DNA of 55,765 nt from Ruminococcus sp. (GTDB taxonomy: Bacteria; Bacillota; Clostridia; Oscillospirales; Ruminococcaceae). The stretch's first letter is position 1; each line of letters opens with the position of its first letter. A program made the translations under genes and the position numbers. The stretch is taken from assembly GCF_024692365.1 (NCBI RefSeq), contig NZ_JAILMR010000111.1, forward strand, positions 1 through 55,765, given 5' to 3'. Shown in pieces: positions 1 to 8,652 of this stretch. The notes below the pieces were generated by a model. It saw nothing but the letters and a program-made list of their open reading frames with translations, did no database searches and was not told where the DNA came from.

Positions 1-1
1 C

Positions 2-943
2 CGTCCTATGACTTGTCCTTTCCAGTATCAGGTATTCCTGAACAGAAAGCGTTCTTACAGAGATCTGCCTATGAGACTGGGCGAGACTTCCACACTGTTC
101 CGTAACGAGGACAGCGGTGAGATGCACGGTCTTATCAGAGTAAGACAGTTCACTATCTCCGAGGGTCATCTGATACTCCGTCCCGAACAGCTGGAAGAAG
201 AGTTCCGCGGCTGTCTTGATCTTGCAAATTACTGCCTTGAAACTCTCGGTCTTGCAGAGGACGTAACTTACAGATTCTCCCAGTGGGATCCTAACAGAAC
301 AGACAAGTACGAGGGTACACCCGAGCAGTGGGACGAGGCTCAGGGCACAATGAAGAAGATACTCGACAACATCGGTCTTGATTACGAGATCGGTATCGAC
401 GAGGCTGCATTCTACGGTCCTAAGCTGGATATCCAGATCAAGAACGTATTCGGCAAGGAAGATACCCTTATCACGATACAGATCGATATGCTGCTGTCGA
501 AGAAGTTCGGCATGGAGTATGTTGACAAGGACGGCAAGATGCGCAATCCTTATATCATCCACAGAACTTCAATGGGCTGCTACGAGAGAACTCTCGCACT
601 GCTGATCGAGAAGTACGCAGGTGTACTGCCCCTGTGGCTTGCACCCGAGCAGGTACGTATACTGCCTATCAAGCCCGAGCACAACGACTACGCTTACGAC
701 CTCTGTGACAAGATGCGTGCCCTTGGCATGAGAGTTGAAGTTGATGCTGAGGACGACAACATCGGACCCAAGATCAAGCAGGCTAGATTCGACAGAGTTC
801 CTTATATGTTCATCGTTGGTGATAACGAAGTCAAGGACGGCACTGTAACAGTTCGTTCCAGAAAAGAGGGCGAACTTCCCGCAATGCCCGCAGCAGATGC
901 TATCGCTAAGCTGAAAGAAGAGATCGATACAAAGGCTAAGTAA
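2..943 (+). CDS. thrS: Threonine--tRNA ligase, C-terminal part (5' end outside window)
   Basis: Threonyl-tRNA synthetase charges tRNA-Thr with threonine in the cytoplasm. The window opens inside the class II catalytic core: the frame reads RPMTCPFQ, the motif before motif 2, with its zinc-ligand Cys. It continues through motif 2 (TLFRNEDSGEMHGLIRVRQF), motif 3 (IIHRTSMGCYERTLALLIEKY) and the C-terminal anticodon-binding domain (LPLWLAPEQVRILPI onwards), ending at TAA 941-943. The N-terminal TGS and editing domains lie upstream of the window. The ATG at position 8 is an internal Met, not a start. A bidirectional hairpin follows directly and separates it from the convergent gene. Identity is essentially certain. 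Confidence 0.97.
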   Translation, partial: RPMTCPFQYQVFLNRKRSYRDLPMRLGETSTLFRNEDSGEMHGLIRVRQFTISEGHLILRPEQLEEEFRGCLDLANYCLETLGLAEDVTYRFSQWDPNRTDKYEGTPEQWDEAQGTMKKILDNIGLDYEIGIDEAAFYGPKLDIQIKNVFGKEDTLITIQIDMLLSKKFGMEYVDKDGKMRNPYIIHRTSMGCYERTLALLIEKYAGVLPLWLAPEQVRILPIKPEHNDYAYDLCDKMRALGMRVEVDAEDDNIGPKIKQARFDRVPYMFIVGDNEVKDGTVTVRSRKEGELPAMPAADAIAKLKEEIDTKAK

Positions 944-964
944 TACTAAATTTGTATAAGCCAA

Positions 965-1000
965 AAGCGATGTACCTTTTTTGCAGGTACATCGCTTATT
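965..1000 (+). terminator. Intrinsic terminator after thrS, shared with the convergent gene
   Basis: AAGCGATGTACC (965-976) pairs with GGTACATCGCTT (986-997), a perfect 12-bp stem followed by a T-rich run. Its place between convergent genes suggests it works in both directions. Confidence 0.85.
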
Positions 1001-1002
1001 TT

Positions 1003-2391
1003 TTACTGTATCTCGGCGGTTTTTCTGGCGTAGTATTCTTCTTTGTCCTTATCACAGGCAGCTTTGACTTCTACAAACAGCTGACGGTAATTCTTGTGCT
1101 TTTTGGGATCGAATGTTACAAAACCCTTTGCAACAGAAAGCAGATTTTCACGAACGTGTTCCTCGTTATACTTTTCAAGTTCTTTCTCAAACTCCGAAAA
1201 GAGGTCTTTCATTTCCCAACTTTGCATTTTGTCTGCAAGTATAATAAACTCGTCACCCGTTACATGGTACACGCTTTCTTTTCCGAAAACGTGTTTCAGC
1301 ATTCTTGCACATTCAAACAACAGCTTTTCACCTGCTTCAAATCCGTGATGAGTATATATCTTTTTCAATCCGTTGATATCTAAAAAAGCAGCCGATAATA
1401 CAGCTTTGCCTGAAGATATCTGCTCGTCTATCTCCTTTATCCTGCTTCTGTACGATGCCTTGTTTCTGACACCCGTAGTATCATCATACTCCACTCTTGA
1501 TTCAACATACTTTGCATAATGCCGAAGTTTGTCATAGACCTTTTCAATACTTGAATTGACTGCTTCATATTCATTTACCGAATGTTCCTTGATCGCTTCT
1601 CCCTGTGCAAGAGTTTTCAGCAAATGGCTTTCAGATTCAGGCAGCATTTCAAGCCTTTTTATAGAGCCCTCCATGATCTGCTTATCAAGCTTCTGTGTCA
1701 GATCATCAAGATCTTCAAGTCTGTTCAGCATTTCTGTAAAACGCTTTCTGTTTTGTGACATGATAACAAACGACAAAACGATACCTATCGTCATAGCGAC
1801 CAATGTTACTATAACGGCTACCGATTTGTTGGCATTCAGTGCGTTTTCATACCATTCCGCACCGAAATCAACACCTATGATACCCACAACCTTGCCATCA
1901 GCATCGAAAATAGGACTGTATGCCGAATAGAATCTTCCCCATTCATCAGAATGAGCCTCTTTATCAACGTCTGATTTACCTTTAGCAGCATTTAAAAGTG
2001 CTTCGGTGGTTTGAATACTTTCACCGAATTCAGCAGGATCTTCCCTGTCAGGGTCTATGGTAAATGTGAAGGTACCGTCAGGTTCGGGTTTTATTCCGTA
2101 AATGTAGTCCAGTTCGATATTATCCTGAAATGAACGAAGTATATCCAGCGTCCTGTTATAATCCGCGGAATTCTTGTGTTCAGCCTTTATATGCTTGATA
2201 ACTTCGCCATCTATCTGTGCCGCTGCCGTATTTGATACATCAAGCATTCTTGCTTCTATCTGGGTGCGAAGTGAATTTTTTGATATCTTTACAAGTATAA
2301 CGCCCATCAGTATATTTGTTGTAAGCAAAAGGACAAGTGCAAGTATAAAATTACGCATACTTGTTTTTACGTTAGTTTGTTTTCTATCCAT
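1003..2391 (-). CDS. Membrane Cache-like sensor with GGDEF-family domain
   Basis: Predicted membrane-bound signalling protein of 462 residues. Two membrane segments (about 14-34 and 188-211) enclose an extracytoplasmic sensor of Cache/PAS-like character (FYSAYSPIFDADGKVVGIIGVD near 154-175). A cytoplasmic linker follows, then a GGDEF domain starting at DDTTGVRNKASY (303-314). The signature reads TGDEF (378-382): the first Gly is Thr but the metal-binding Asp-Glu are kept, so cyclic-di-GMP synthesis is possible but not assured. No I-site RxxD is evident just before the signature. It has its own strong promoter and appears monocistronic. Ligand unknown. The family is clear; the activity is not. 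Confidence 0.85.
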   Translation of the reverse strand: MDRKQTNVKTSMRNFILALVLLLTTNILMGVILVKISKNSLRTQIEARMLDVSNTAAAQIDGEVIKHIKAEHKNSADYNRTLDILRSFQDNIELDYIYGIKPEPDGTFTFTIDPDREDPAEFGESIQTTEALLNAAKGKSDVDKEAHSDEWGRFYSAYSPIFDADGKVVGIIGVDFGAEWYENALNANKSVAVIVTLVAMTIGIVLSFVIMSQNRKRFTEMLNRLEDLDDLTQKLDKQIMEGSIKRLEMLPESESHLLKTLAQGEAIKEHSVNEYEAVNSSIEKVYDKLRHYAKYVESRVEYDDTTGVRNKASYRSRIKEIDEQISSGKAVLSAAFLDINGLKKIYTHHGFEAGEKLLFECARMLKHVFGKESVYHVTGDEFIILADKMQSWEMKDLFSEFEKELEKYNEEHVRENLLSVAKGFVTFDPKKHKNYRQLFVEVKAACDKDKEEYYARKTAEIQ

Positions 2392-2483
2392 AGTACACCT
2401 CTTTTACTGCATTTTAAGTTTATATAAACAGAATATTACTTTATGTTGAGGTTCACAGAATTTTCATACTAATTCTTTAGTTT

Positions 2484-2512
2484 ATTATAGCATGATTGTC
2501 AATCAGTGTCAA
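2484..2512 (-). promoter_or_regulatory. Sigma-A promoter of the GGDEF gene
   Basis: On the minus strand, TTGACA (2512-2507), a 17-nt spacer and TATAAT (2489-2484): a consensus promoter about 90 nt upstream of the start codon. Confidence 0.8.
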
Positions 2513-2585
2513 GTAAATTGTCACGATTTTTGAGATTTTGTTTTGCTTTTTTGTTACTTTGTCAGAAAAGTACAGGACAGAAAAA

Positions 2586-2611
2586 CTCCCCGATAAAAGC
2601 ATATCGGGGAG
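2586..2611 (-). terminator. Intrinsic terminator of the serpin gene
   Basis: A perfect 10-bp stem CTCCCCGATA (2586-2595) / TATCGGGGAG (2602-2611) with a 6-nt loop. On the minus strand it is followed by GTTTTTCT. Confidence 0.9.
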
Positions 2612-2632
2612 CAAATTTATCATTATCAATTA

Positions 2633-4006
2633 TCAGCCGTTTATGGTATTTACTGCACCCATGAAAATAGGTGTGCCGCTTTCGGTATCGATTATAGCAT
2701 AAACGAAAGGTCTGTTAAGGTATACTTCCTTGGTCACTATGGGTTCCATGCAAGCTTCATCTTTCATCTCGACAATCGTTGCAGCAGCAGCCTTTGTGCC
2801 TTTGCGGTCAAGTTCGATGTGTGTCTTGTGGATAACACGGCTAATGTAAAGTGCGCCTGAACTTGTCTCTGCCATATCGGAGAAATCAGCAATCTCTTCA
2901 AAAGGTGCATTCATGCCCATAGCTTTGAGGTCGCCGCTCAGTTCCTTGCCGTAATCATAGGTAAATTCGGGTATGCATACATTCACGTCACCGTAAGCGG
3001 AACTCCAGAGTTTGTTCAGCTTAGCACCGTCCATATTTGCAACATAATCAGCAATATCAGTACCCTCAGAAGGCAGCATAGCCATGAATGCGTACTCACC
3101 GCCGCTGTAATATTTCAGGAAGCCTGTGGTGTTCTCGTCCTCAAAATAGCCGTTTTCTTCGGAGTACAGCATAGTCACCTTTTCTTCCTCGCCCTTGCTG
3201 TTGGTGAATTTATCGTCCTCATTCACCTGATTGTCCTCATACTTTTCTGCCCATTCACCCTCAAATGCCATAGCATTAACAAGGTATGCCACTGCATCAT
3301 AAGTTATCTCGTCGAGAATATTTGGTATCATCTGGTGGGTGTTATTGCTGACCCAGTTGTTGATATCATTGAGGGTAGTGTCATCGAAAGGTGCAAGGTA
3401 GGTGTCTGCATTGTATGCCGCTTTCACCTTATCGCAGAAACTCTGCTTCATCTGAATACGGTCAGCATCATCACGCACCCACACGGAGTTTGCCACATTA
3501 AAGCTTACATCTTCGCTGTTCATGAACTTAGTCATGCGGTACTGCATAGCCTTATTGATAGCGTCGATGCCCTGTCCGCCAAGTGCAGTTTCCATCTGTG
3601 AAAGTGTTTCGCCCTTTGCGCCGTTAGCAGTCATACCCAGCGCCATCATAACGCTTTCGGGAGATACCATAACATTTTTGCCAGCCTTGATATCCTCTGC
3701 GCAGGTCGTTTTGAAGAACTCGGCAGCGTAATCTTTGTATGAAGAGTTAAAATCATCGTCGGGCTGTGTCTCGTTCTTTTCAAGTTTTACTGATGAAAGA
3801 GGCTCAACAGAAAGATTACTTACAGGCTCATCCGAAGTTTCACCGGAAGTTGTTGTAGGCTCTTCATTGTTTGCCGATGAAGTTGTGTCCTTACTTGTTG
3901 AAGCAGGTGATTCTCTTTCCTCTGTGACATTTCCGCAGGCTGTCATAGCCATCATAAGACCTGCAAGTGCTGTGCAAATAGTTCTCTTTAAGTATGTGTT
4001 TTTCAT
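2633..4006 (-). CDS. Lipoprotein serpin (serine-protease inhibitor family I4)
   Basis: Predicted surface-anchored serpin, 457 residues. The start is the ATG at 4006: it follows a clear AGGAGG and opens a lipoprotein signal (MKNTYLKRTICTALAGLM) with lipobox MTAC and lipidated Cys24; the open frame 5' of it has no such features. A Ser/Thr/Glu-rich linker of about 60 residues precedes the serpin fold. The hinge of the reactive-centre loop reads GTKAAAAT from residue 403, the small-residue pattern of inhibitory serpins, so loop insertion should be possible. The stretch between hinge and the NRPF strand is about five residues longer than in alpha-1-antitrypsin, so P1 cannot be fixed by eye. It probably protects the cell surface against host or microbial proteases. 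Monocistronic, with a strong terminator. Confidence 0.93.
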   Translation of the reverse strand: MKNTYLKRTICTALAGLMMAMTACGNVTEERESPASTSKDTTSSANNEEPTTTSGETSDEPVSNLSVEPLSSVKLEKNETQPDDDFNSSYKDYAAEFFKTTCAEDIKAGKNVMVSPESVMMALGMTANGAKGETLSQMETALGGQGIDAINKAMQYRMTKFMNSEDVSFNVANSVWVRDDADRIQMKQSFCDKVKAAYNADTYLAPFDDTTLNDINNWVSNNTHQMIPNILDEITYDAVAYLVNAMAFEGEWAEKYEDNQVNEDDKFTNSKGEEEKVTMLYSEENGYFEDENTTGFLKYYSGGEYAFMAMLPSEGTDIADYVANMDGAKLNKLWSSAYGDVNVCIPEFTYDYGKELSGDLKAMGMNAPFEEIADFSDMAETSSGALYISRVIHKTHIELDRKGTKAAAATIVEMKDEACMEPIVTKEVYLNRPFVYAIIDTESGTPIFMGAVNTING

Positions 4007-4148
4007 TTTTGTTTCCTCCTGTATCTGTTCGGCGTTTTGATATCGCCTTTCATTTGTCGTACATAATATATACGTACAGAACAATCTAAATTTTTGGCGT
4101 GATAATGCACAAAGTTGACGACCCAAATTTATACACACTATACAAAAA

Positions 4149-4173
4149 CGCGGCTATCGTTCCCGATGCCGCG
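4149..4173 (-). terminator. Intrinsic terminator after fumarase beta gene
   Basis: CGCGGC plus ATCG (4149-4159, one bulged T) pairs with CGATGCCGCG (4164-4173); on the minus strand the stem is followed by TTTTTG. It lies just below the stop of the fumarase beta gene. Confidence 0.8.
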
Positions 4174-4183
4174 CGATATATCA

Positions 4184-4744
4184 TTATTCTGCTGTGCAGT
4201 ATTCAGCTCTGCCGCTGGAGAAAATATCTCCGCCGTAGCAATCGTCTGCCACGATAAGAGGGAAATCCTCTACATAGAGCTTCTTAACCGATTCACAGCC
4301 AAGATCCTCAAAAGCGATAACTTCACAGGATTTTATGCAATTGCAAGCCAGTGCTCCCGCGCCGCCTACTGCGCACAGGTAAACTGCCTTGTTCCTGACA
4401 ACGGCATCTCTTACCTCCTGCGATCTTTCGCCCTTACCGATCATTCCGCCCAGACCTAAGTCAAGAAGTCTGGGAGCAAATCTGTCCATTCTGCCCGATG
4501 TTGTCGGTCCGCATGAACCTATCGGTCTGCCTTCGGGTGCGGGTGTTGGACCTGCGTAGTATATCACAGCGCCCTCAAGAGGTATCGGCAGTTTCTTGCC
4601 CTCATCGAGCAGTGCCGCAAACCTTTTATGTGCCGCATCTCTGGCTGTATAGACAGTGCCTGTGACCAGTATCTTGTCACCGCAGTGGAGCTCACCGCTT
4701 CTTGCTTTAAGCTCCTCGGTGCGAAATTTTCTTAGTTCAGCCAT
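4184..4744 (-). CDS. Class I fumarate hydratase, beta subunit (Fe-S hydro-lyase)
   Basis: Beta subunit of two-subunit class I fumarase/tartrate dehydratase, 186 residues, normal length for the family. The signature AGPTPAPEGRPIGSCGPTTSGRMD (residues 63-86), then GLGGMIGKG and a Cys-containing GGAGALACNCIKSC segment, are typical of this subunit. It would act with an alpha subunit carrying the 4Fe-4S cluster to interconvert fumarate and malate. No alpha subunit is in this window; the gene immediately upstream is a DivIVA-domain gene, whose TAA overlaps this ATG by one base (TAATG), so the two are translationally coupled. That pairing is odd. Tartrate specificity cannot be excluded. Confidence 0.88.
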   Translation of the reverse strand: MAELRKFRTEELKARSGELHCGDKILVTGTVYTARDAAHKRFAALLDEGKKLPIPLEGAVIYYAGPTPAPEGRPIGSCGPTTSGRMDRFAPRLLDLGLGGMIGKGERSQEVRDAVVRNKAVYLCAVGGAGALACNCIKSCEVIAFEDLGCESVKKLYVEDFPLIVADDCYGGDIFSSGRAEYCTAE

Positions 4745-5679
4745 TATTCTTCGTCTTCGGAAACGATATCCAGACCGTCATCGATAAGATCTCTAGCGGT
4801 ATTAACAGCACCTATGCTGCTACCGTACAGATCATTGAGGGAAGTAACCAGCTTCTGAACGGTGTCGCTGAGACTTGTGAACTGCTCCTTAACAGCTGTT
4901 CTGATCTCAACAGTATCGTTCTTGATAGCAGCAGCCTTCTCCTTAGCCTCGCTGACAACTCTCTCAGCCTCAGCTTCTGCTTCCTTCTTAACTCTGGAAG
5001 CCTCGGAGTAAGCAGCACCTGTAACCTGATCTGCCTCTTTCTTAGCCTCAGCCTTGGTGTTCTCTGCACTTGCCTTAGCAGCACTGAGAGTCTGCTCAGC
5101 CTCTGCATTAGCCTTGGTAACAGTAGCCTCTGCCTGTGCGTTAGCATCGTCGATAGCCTGGTTAGCCTGAGCCTCAGCCTCGTCAGTGATCTGCTTAGCG
5201 TCTGCTCTAGCCTTCTCGATAGCCATATTAGCTGTCTGCTGAGCCTGAACGAAGATCTGACCCATATCGAATGCCTGCTGAGAACCGCTGTTTGCAGCCT
5301 GGCTAGCCTTCTGCTCAGCCTCTGCCAGCTTATCCTTCAGTGTCTCAATCTCGGCGTTCTTCTCCTCGAGCTCTGTATCCTTATCAGCGATCTGCTGCTC
5401 ATAGTCGGCAATTCTGACTTTCATGGTATCAGTAGATGCCATCAGCTCAGCTATCTTCTGCTTGGCTTCCTCGACCTTAGCTTCGAGTTCCTTCTTAGCC
5501 TCGTCGTCACCCTTAGCGTCACCGCCGCCCTGAGCAAGCTGGTCTATCTGCTCTTCCTGATCCTTGACCTTAGTTTCCAGCTGATAGATCTTAGAAGTCA
5601 GCTCATCAACATACTGCAGAACGTCCTGCTTATCGAAGCCGCCGACTCTTACTGTTCTCAAATAACCATTACTAGCCAT
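4744..5679 (-). CDS. DivIVA-domain coiled-coil protein
   Basis: Predicted cytoplasmic membrane-curvature or polarity protein, 311 residues. The N-terminus (YLRTVRVGGFDKQDVLQYVD) resembles the DivIVA lipid-binding domain. About 230 residues of heptad-rich coiled coil follow, extremely rich in Ala, Glu and Lys (AEAEQTLSAAKASAENTKAE and similar), so it should form long filaments or oligomers. A short acidic tail ends in SEDEE. It sits directly after ftsZ, where division-site proteins of Firmicutes usually lie, which supports a role in septum placement or wall growth. The spacing to ftsZ (about 340 nt) and a consensus promoter imply separate transcription. The downstream fumarase beta gene overlaps by one base. 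Confidence 0.85.
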   Translation of the reverse strand: MASNGYLRTVRVGGFDKQDVLQYVDELTSKIYQLETKVKDQEEQIDQLAQGGGDAKGDDEAKKELEAKVEEAKQKIAELMASTDTMKVRIADYEQQIADKDTELEEKNAEIETLKDKLAEAEQKASQAANSGSQQAFDMGQIFVQAQQTANMAIEKARADAKQITDEAEAQANQAIDDANAQAEATVTKANAEAEQTLSAAKASAENTKAEAKKEADQVTGAAYSEASRVKKEAEAEAERVVSEAKEKAAAIKNDTVEIRTAVKEQFTSLSDTVQKLVTSLNDLYGSSIGAVNTARDLIDDGLDIVSEDEE

Positions 5680-5744
5680 TTTTATTCCCTCCTGAATATA
5701 TGTTTGCGAAAATATTATTTACAATAATTCTTTAAGACCACTTT

Positions 5745-5773
5745 ATTATACTATAAATAAAGGATTATTTCAA
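5745..5773 (-). promoter_or_regulatory. Promoter of the DivIVA-domain / fumarase beta operon
   Basis: Minus strand TTGAAA (5773-5768), 17-nt spacer, TATAAT (5750-5745). The roughly 200 nt between this and the ftsZ hairpin are AT-rich and hold no gene I can support. Confidence 0.75.
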
Positions 5774-5984
5774 CTACTTATTTTGACGATTTTAGCATAA
5801 ACCTGAAATTTCAGTAATCTACACAATATTCGCAGTTGTTTTTGTGCATTTTTCTGTCCGATTTATGCCGATATTTGTTGAAATCAAGCAATTTTCACCT
5901 GCCGCCGAGCAGGGTAAAATCGGTTCAGTTTATTCGCATTATAGCTGAACTTTATTCAGAATATCTGAACATATTCTGTCAAGC

Positions 5985-6010
5985 AAAGACGAGCCGCCGG
6001 ACTCGTCTTT
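5985..6010 (-). terminator. Possible terminator after ftsZ
   Basis: AAAGACGAG (5985-5993) pairs with CTCGTCTTT (6002-6010), a 9-bp stem 10 nt below the ftsZ stop. The downstream minus-strand tail is only weakly T-rich, so termination may be inefficient. Confidence 0.5.
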
Positions 6011-6019
6011 GAGCGTGGA

Positions 6020-7207
6020 TCACTTATTCTTGAAAACGTTGAAGATATCATCGTAGATATCTGTCTTGTCAGCTGCCTTAACGCCTGCCTTGTACATAGC
6101 CTCAGCGTCAGCCTTCTTGTCCTCCTCAGTTCTCTGGAAAGAGAATGTCTGAGCAGTAGGAGCAGGAGAAACCGGCTGAACTGCCTGTACAGCCTGTACC
6201 TGAACCTGCTGGAGAGCAGCAGCTTCCTGATAATTAGCAGCAGAAGGGATACCGTCAACAAAGTCAGCAGCGATAACAGTAACGTCCATGCAGTCCTTAG
6301 TATCGGGATTTGTACCGTTACCGAAGATGATTTCTGCGCCGTCGTCAGCTGCATCTGCGATAGCTGCGGTCAGCTCGTCCATATCGCTGATAAGGAGGTC
6401 TTCGGACATATTAACATTAACGATCAGTCTTCTAGCACCTCTGATAGAAGTCTCAAGTATTCTTGAAGCGATTACCTGATCAACGATATCCTGTACCTTA
6501 TCCTTGCCCTCGCCGTGACCGATAGCGATGTGAGCTCTGCCCGCACCCTTAAGAATGGTGGTAACATCGGCGAAGTCAACGTTTATCTCATCATGTCTTG
6601 TGATTATCTCTGCAATAGCGATAACATCTGTCTTCAGCACTTCATCGGCGATCTGATAGGACTGCTTCATGGTCAGTCTCATATCGCTTGTGATGAGGTT
6701 CTGGTTAGGTATAACGATCAGAGCATCAACGTGCTTGACCAGCTGCTCGATACCGCTTTCAGCTCTCTGCATCTTCTTAACGCCTTCGAACTTGAAAGGC
6801 TTTGTAACAACAGCGATGGTCAGCTTTTCAAGGCTCTGAGCTATCTCTGCAACAACAGGAGCAGCACCTGTACCGGTACCGCCGCCCATACCTGCGGTGA
6901 TAAATACCATATCAGCGTCCTTGATAGCCTCAGCTATCTCGTCCTGGCTCTCCTGAGCAGAAGCCTCACCGATCTCGGGCTTTGCGCCTGCGCCCAGACC
7001 GTGAGTCAGCTTAGCGCCGATCTGTATCTGTCTGTCTGCCTGCGATTTTTTAAGTGCCTGTATATCGGTATTAACAGCTATATACTCAACATTGCCCTGT
7101 ATACCTGCCGCTGCGATGCCATTAAGTGCATTTCCGCCGCCGCCGCCGACGCCGATGACCTTAATGCTTGCACCAACCATTGGCTCTTCTACAAATTCGT
7201 AACTCAT
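6020..7207 (-). CDS. ftsZ: Cell division GTPase FtsZ
   Basis: Tubulin-like GTPase that polymerises into the division ring. From the chosen start it is 395 residues. The nucleotide-binding elements are IKVIGVGGGGGNALN, the tubulin signature GGGTGTG (108-114) and the synergy-loop region INVDFADV. A variable linker rich in Gln, Val and Ala follows, and the C-terminus ends in the charged peptide YDDIFNVFKNK, which replaces the usual partner-binding DIPxFLRxR form. Start choice: a GGGAGG directly abuts the first ATG (7216), which would leave no spacer, but lies 9 nt before the ATG at 7207 (MSYEFVEEP), so 7207 is preferred. It has its own promoter in the gap after ftsQ. Confidence 0.97.
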   Translation of the reverse strand: MSYEFVEEPMVGASIKVIGVGGGGGNALNGIAAAGIQGNVEYIAVNTDIQALKKSQADRQIQIGAKLTHGLGAGAKPEIGEASAQESQDEIAEAIKDADMVFITAGMGGGTGTGAAPVVAEIAQSLEKLTIAVVTKPFKFEGVKKMQRAESGIEQLVKHVDALIVIPNQNLITSDMRLTMKQSYQIADEVLKTDVIAIAEIITRHDEINVDFADVTTILKGAGRAHIAIGHGEGKDKVQDIVDQVIASRILETSIRGARRLIVNVNMSEDLLISDMDELTAAIADAADDGAEIIFGNGTNPDTKDCMDVTVIAADFVDGIPSAANYQEAAALQQVQVQAVQAVQPVSPAPTAQTFSFQRTEEDKKADAEAMYKAGVKAADKTDIYDDIFNVFKNK

Positions 7208-7318
7208 AGTAAACATCCTCCCAAAATATTTTCACATATCCTTACGGGTCATTATTAACCTTATATTTCTTCTGTCTTTATATAATCCGACCCGAAGAAC
7301 ATAATTAGATACACTAAT

Positions 7319-7347
7319 ACTATATCACAAATTTCCCGAATTGTAAA
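7319..7347 (-). promoter_or_regulatory. Promoter of ftsZ
   Basis: Minus strand TTTACA (7347-7342), 17-nt spacer, TATAGT (7324-7319), about 110 nt before the ftsZ start. This suggests ftsZ can be transcribed apart from the upstream wall genes. Confidence 0.65.
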
Positions 7348-7402
7348 GGATTTTGACAATTTAATGCCATTATAACGGTTAATTTTTTGTTAATTAGCTA
7401 AA

Positions 7403-8566
7403 TCACCAACCATATCCACCATCGTTGTAGGTATAGTCATTCCAGCCGCCGTCATTATAGTTCTGATCGTAATTCCAGTTATTGTCAGCCCAGTTTTCAT
7501 TATCGTTATACTGACCGTCGTCCCAGGTATTATCCGTCCAGCCGTTATCATCATAACCGCCGTCGTTGTTCTCCTGACCGTCACCGTTATTCAGATCATT
7601 GTTTTCTGCCTGACTGTTGTCATCATTATTATTGGTGTCAGTACTATCTTCCGTGTTGGTATCATCAGCGGCATTGCTGTCTGTATCGGTCTTTTCAGGG
7701 TCTTTTGCGAATGTAGGCTTGCCGAGGTACTTATCCTTCGGTATAGCCGAAACACCATTCTCAGAACCGTTATAAATGAGCGTACCCTCATAGTTTTCAG
7801 CCAGCTTGCCCATCACAGCCTTGAAATAGCTGAGCTTATAGCCGATATCAGCCGAGCTTCCCAGCTTGATATCCAGTCTGTTGTCGATATTCAGTATGAT
7901 ATTCGCACGTGAAGTTATATCAATGGTCTTAACGTTCTCATAACCCTGATCGATAAGCTCTGTCATGAGATCGATGATTATCTTATCGCTGTAATCATCC
8001 TCCGACCTAAGCTTTGCTCCTGCCGCACGGTAAGAGAATATCTCATCATCGGTGAGTTCCTCGCCTTTATCGAGAAGATCCTGTGCCGTATAGAACTTGA
8101 AGCCCGTGATTATCGGGATACCGCCCGTAGGGGTGGGGTTGTTCGCTTCAAGTATCCTGCCCGAGGTACTGAGGACATAGTATCCGCCCTCATACTCTAT
8201 ATCAGCCGCTTTTACGGCTTCCTTGCAGTCTATGACCACTGTTGAGGGATAAGACTTCGACACTTTGACCTCGTCTATGTACACGAGATTATCCATCAGC
8301 CGCTTTTCAGCGCGGGCGGCGTCCGTTCTAACCAGATTCATATCTTCGTAGATACCGCCGACATTTATTATCTGGTCATCGGTATAAAGGCTCACGCCCC
8401 TTACCTCCACACTGCTGACGTTAAAGAAAACCGTCATACAGAGAATAAGCACCACAACTGCCGCCGCGACTGCCGCCAGTGCGTAAAGCATACGCAGGTC
8501 AAGCTTGCGCCCGACCCTTCTGGGCGTCATCGCAGGCACAGGTTCATTTTCAAAATCAACACTCAT
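7403..8566 (-). CDS. ftsQ: Division protein FtsQ/DivIB with Asn/Asp/aromatic tail
   Basis: Bitopic division protein of the FtsQ-FtsL-FtsB complex, 387 residues. A short cytoplasmic N-terminus ends in basic RRVGRKLDLR; one membrane segment follows (about 28-50), then a POTRA domain (VSSVEVRGVSLYTDDQI) and the FtsQ beta domain. From about residue 295 the protein becomes an 85-95 residue low-complexity tail, first Asp/Asn/Thr-rich, then rich in Asn, Asp, Gly, Tyr and Trp, ending NDGGYGW. Such a tail is not part of canonical FtsQ. It would be extracytoplasmic and may bind wall or form weak self-contacts (inference). The gene closes the upstream dcw operon, after murA. Confidence 0.9.
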   Translation of the reverse strand: MSVDFENEPVPAMTPRRVGRKLDLRMLYALAAVAAAVVVLILCMTVFFNVSSVEVRGVSLYTDDQIINVGGIYEDMNLVRTDAARAEKRLMDNLVYIDEVKVSKSYPSTVVIDCKEAVKAADIEYEGGYYVLSTSGRILEANNPTPTGGIPIITGFKFYTAQDLLDKGEELTDDEIFSYRAAGAKLRSEDDYSDKIIIDLMTELIDQGYENVKTIDITSRANIILNIDNRLDIKLGSSADIGYKLSYFKAVMGKLAENYEGTLIYNGSENGVSAIPKDKYLGKPTFAKDPEKTDTDSNAADDTNTEDSTDTNNNDDNSQAENNDLNNGDGQENNDGGYDDNGWTDNTWDDGQYNDNENWADNNWNYDQNYNDGGWNDYTYNDGGYGW

Positions 8567-8652
8567 TTTATATCTTTCCTCTGTCTGTTAATCATCGGCA
8601 TATCGCACTTTTTTGTATCAATGCCGTCCCTGAAATTTTTACACATTTTTCG

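Noticed and set aside
1003..2391. Claim that the TGDEF protein is inactive
   Set aside because: The metal-binding Asp-Glu pair is intact and first-Gly variants can be active, so no claim is made.
4007..4138. 44-codon N-terminal extension of the serpin
   Set aside because: The internal ATG at 4006 has AGGAGG and starts a lipoprotein signal peptide; the extension covers the leader.
4812..5147. Leu/Arg-rich open frames inside the DivIVA-domain gene
   Set aside because: They are frame shadows of a highly repetitive Ala/Glu/Lys coiled-coil gene and have no start signals.
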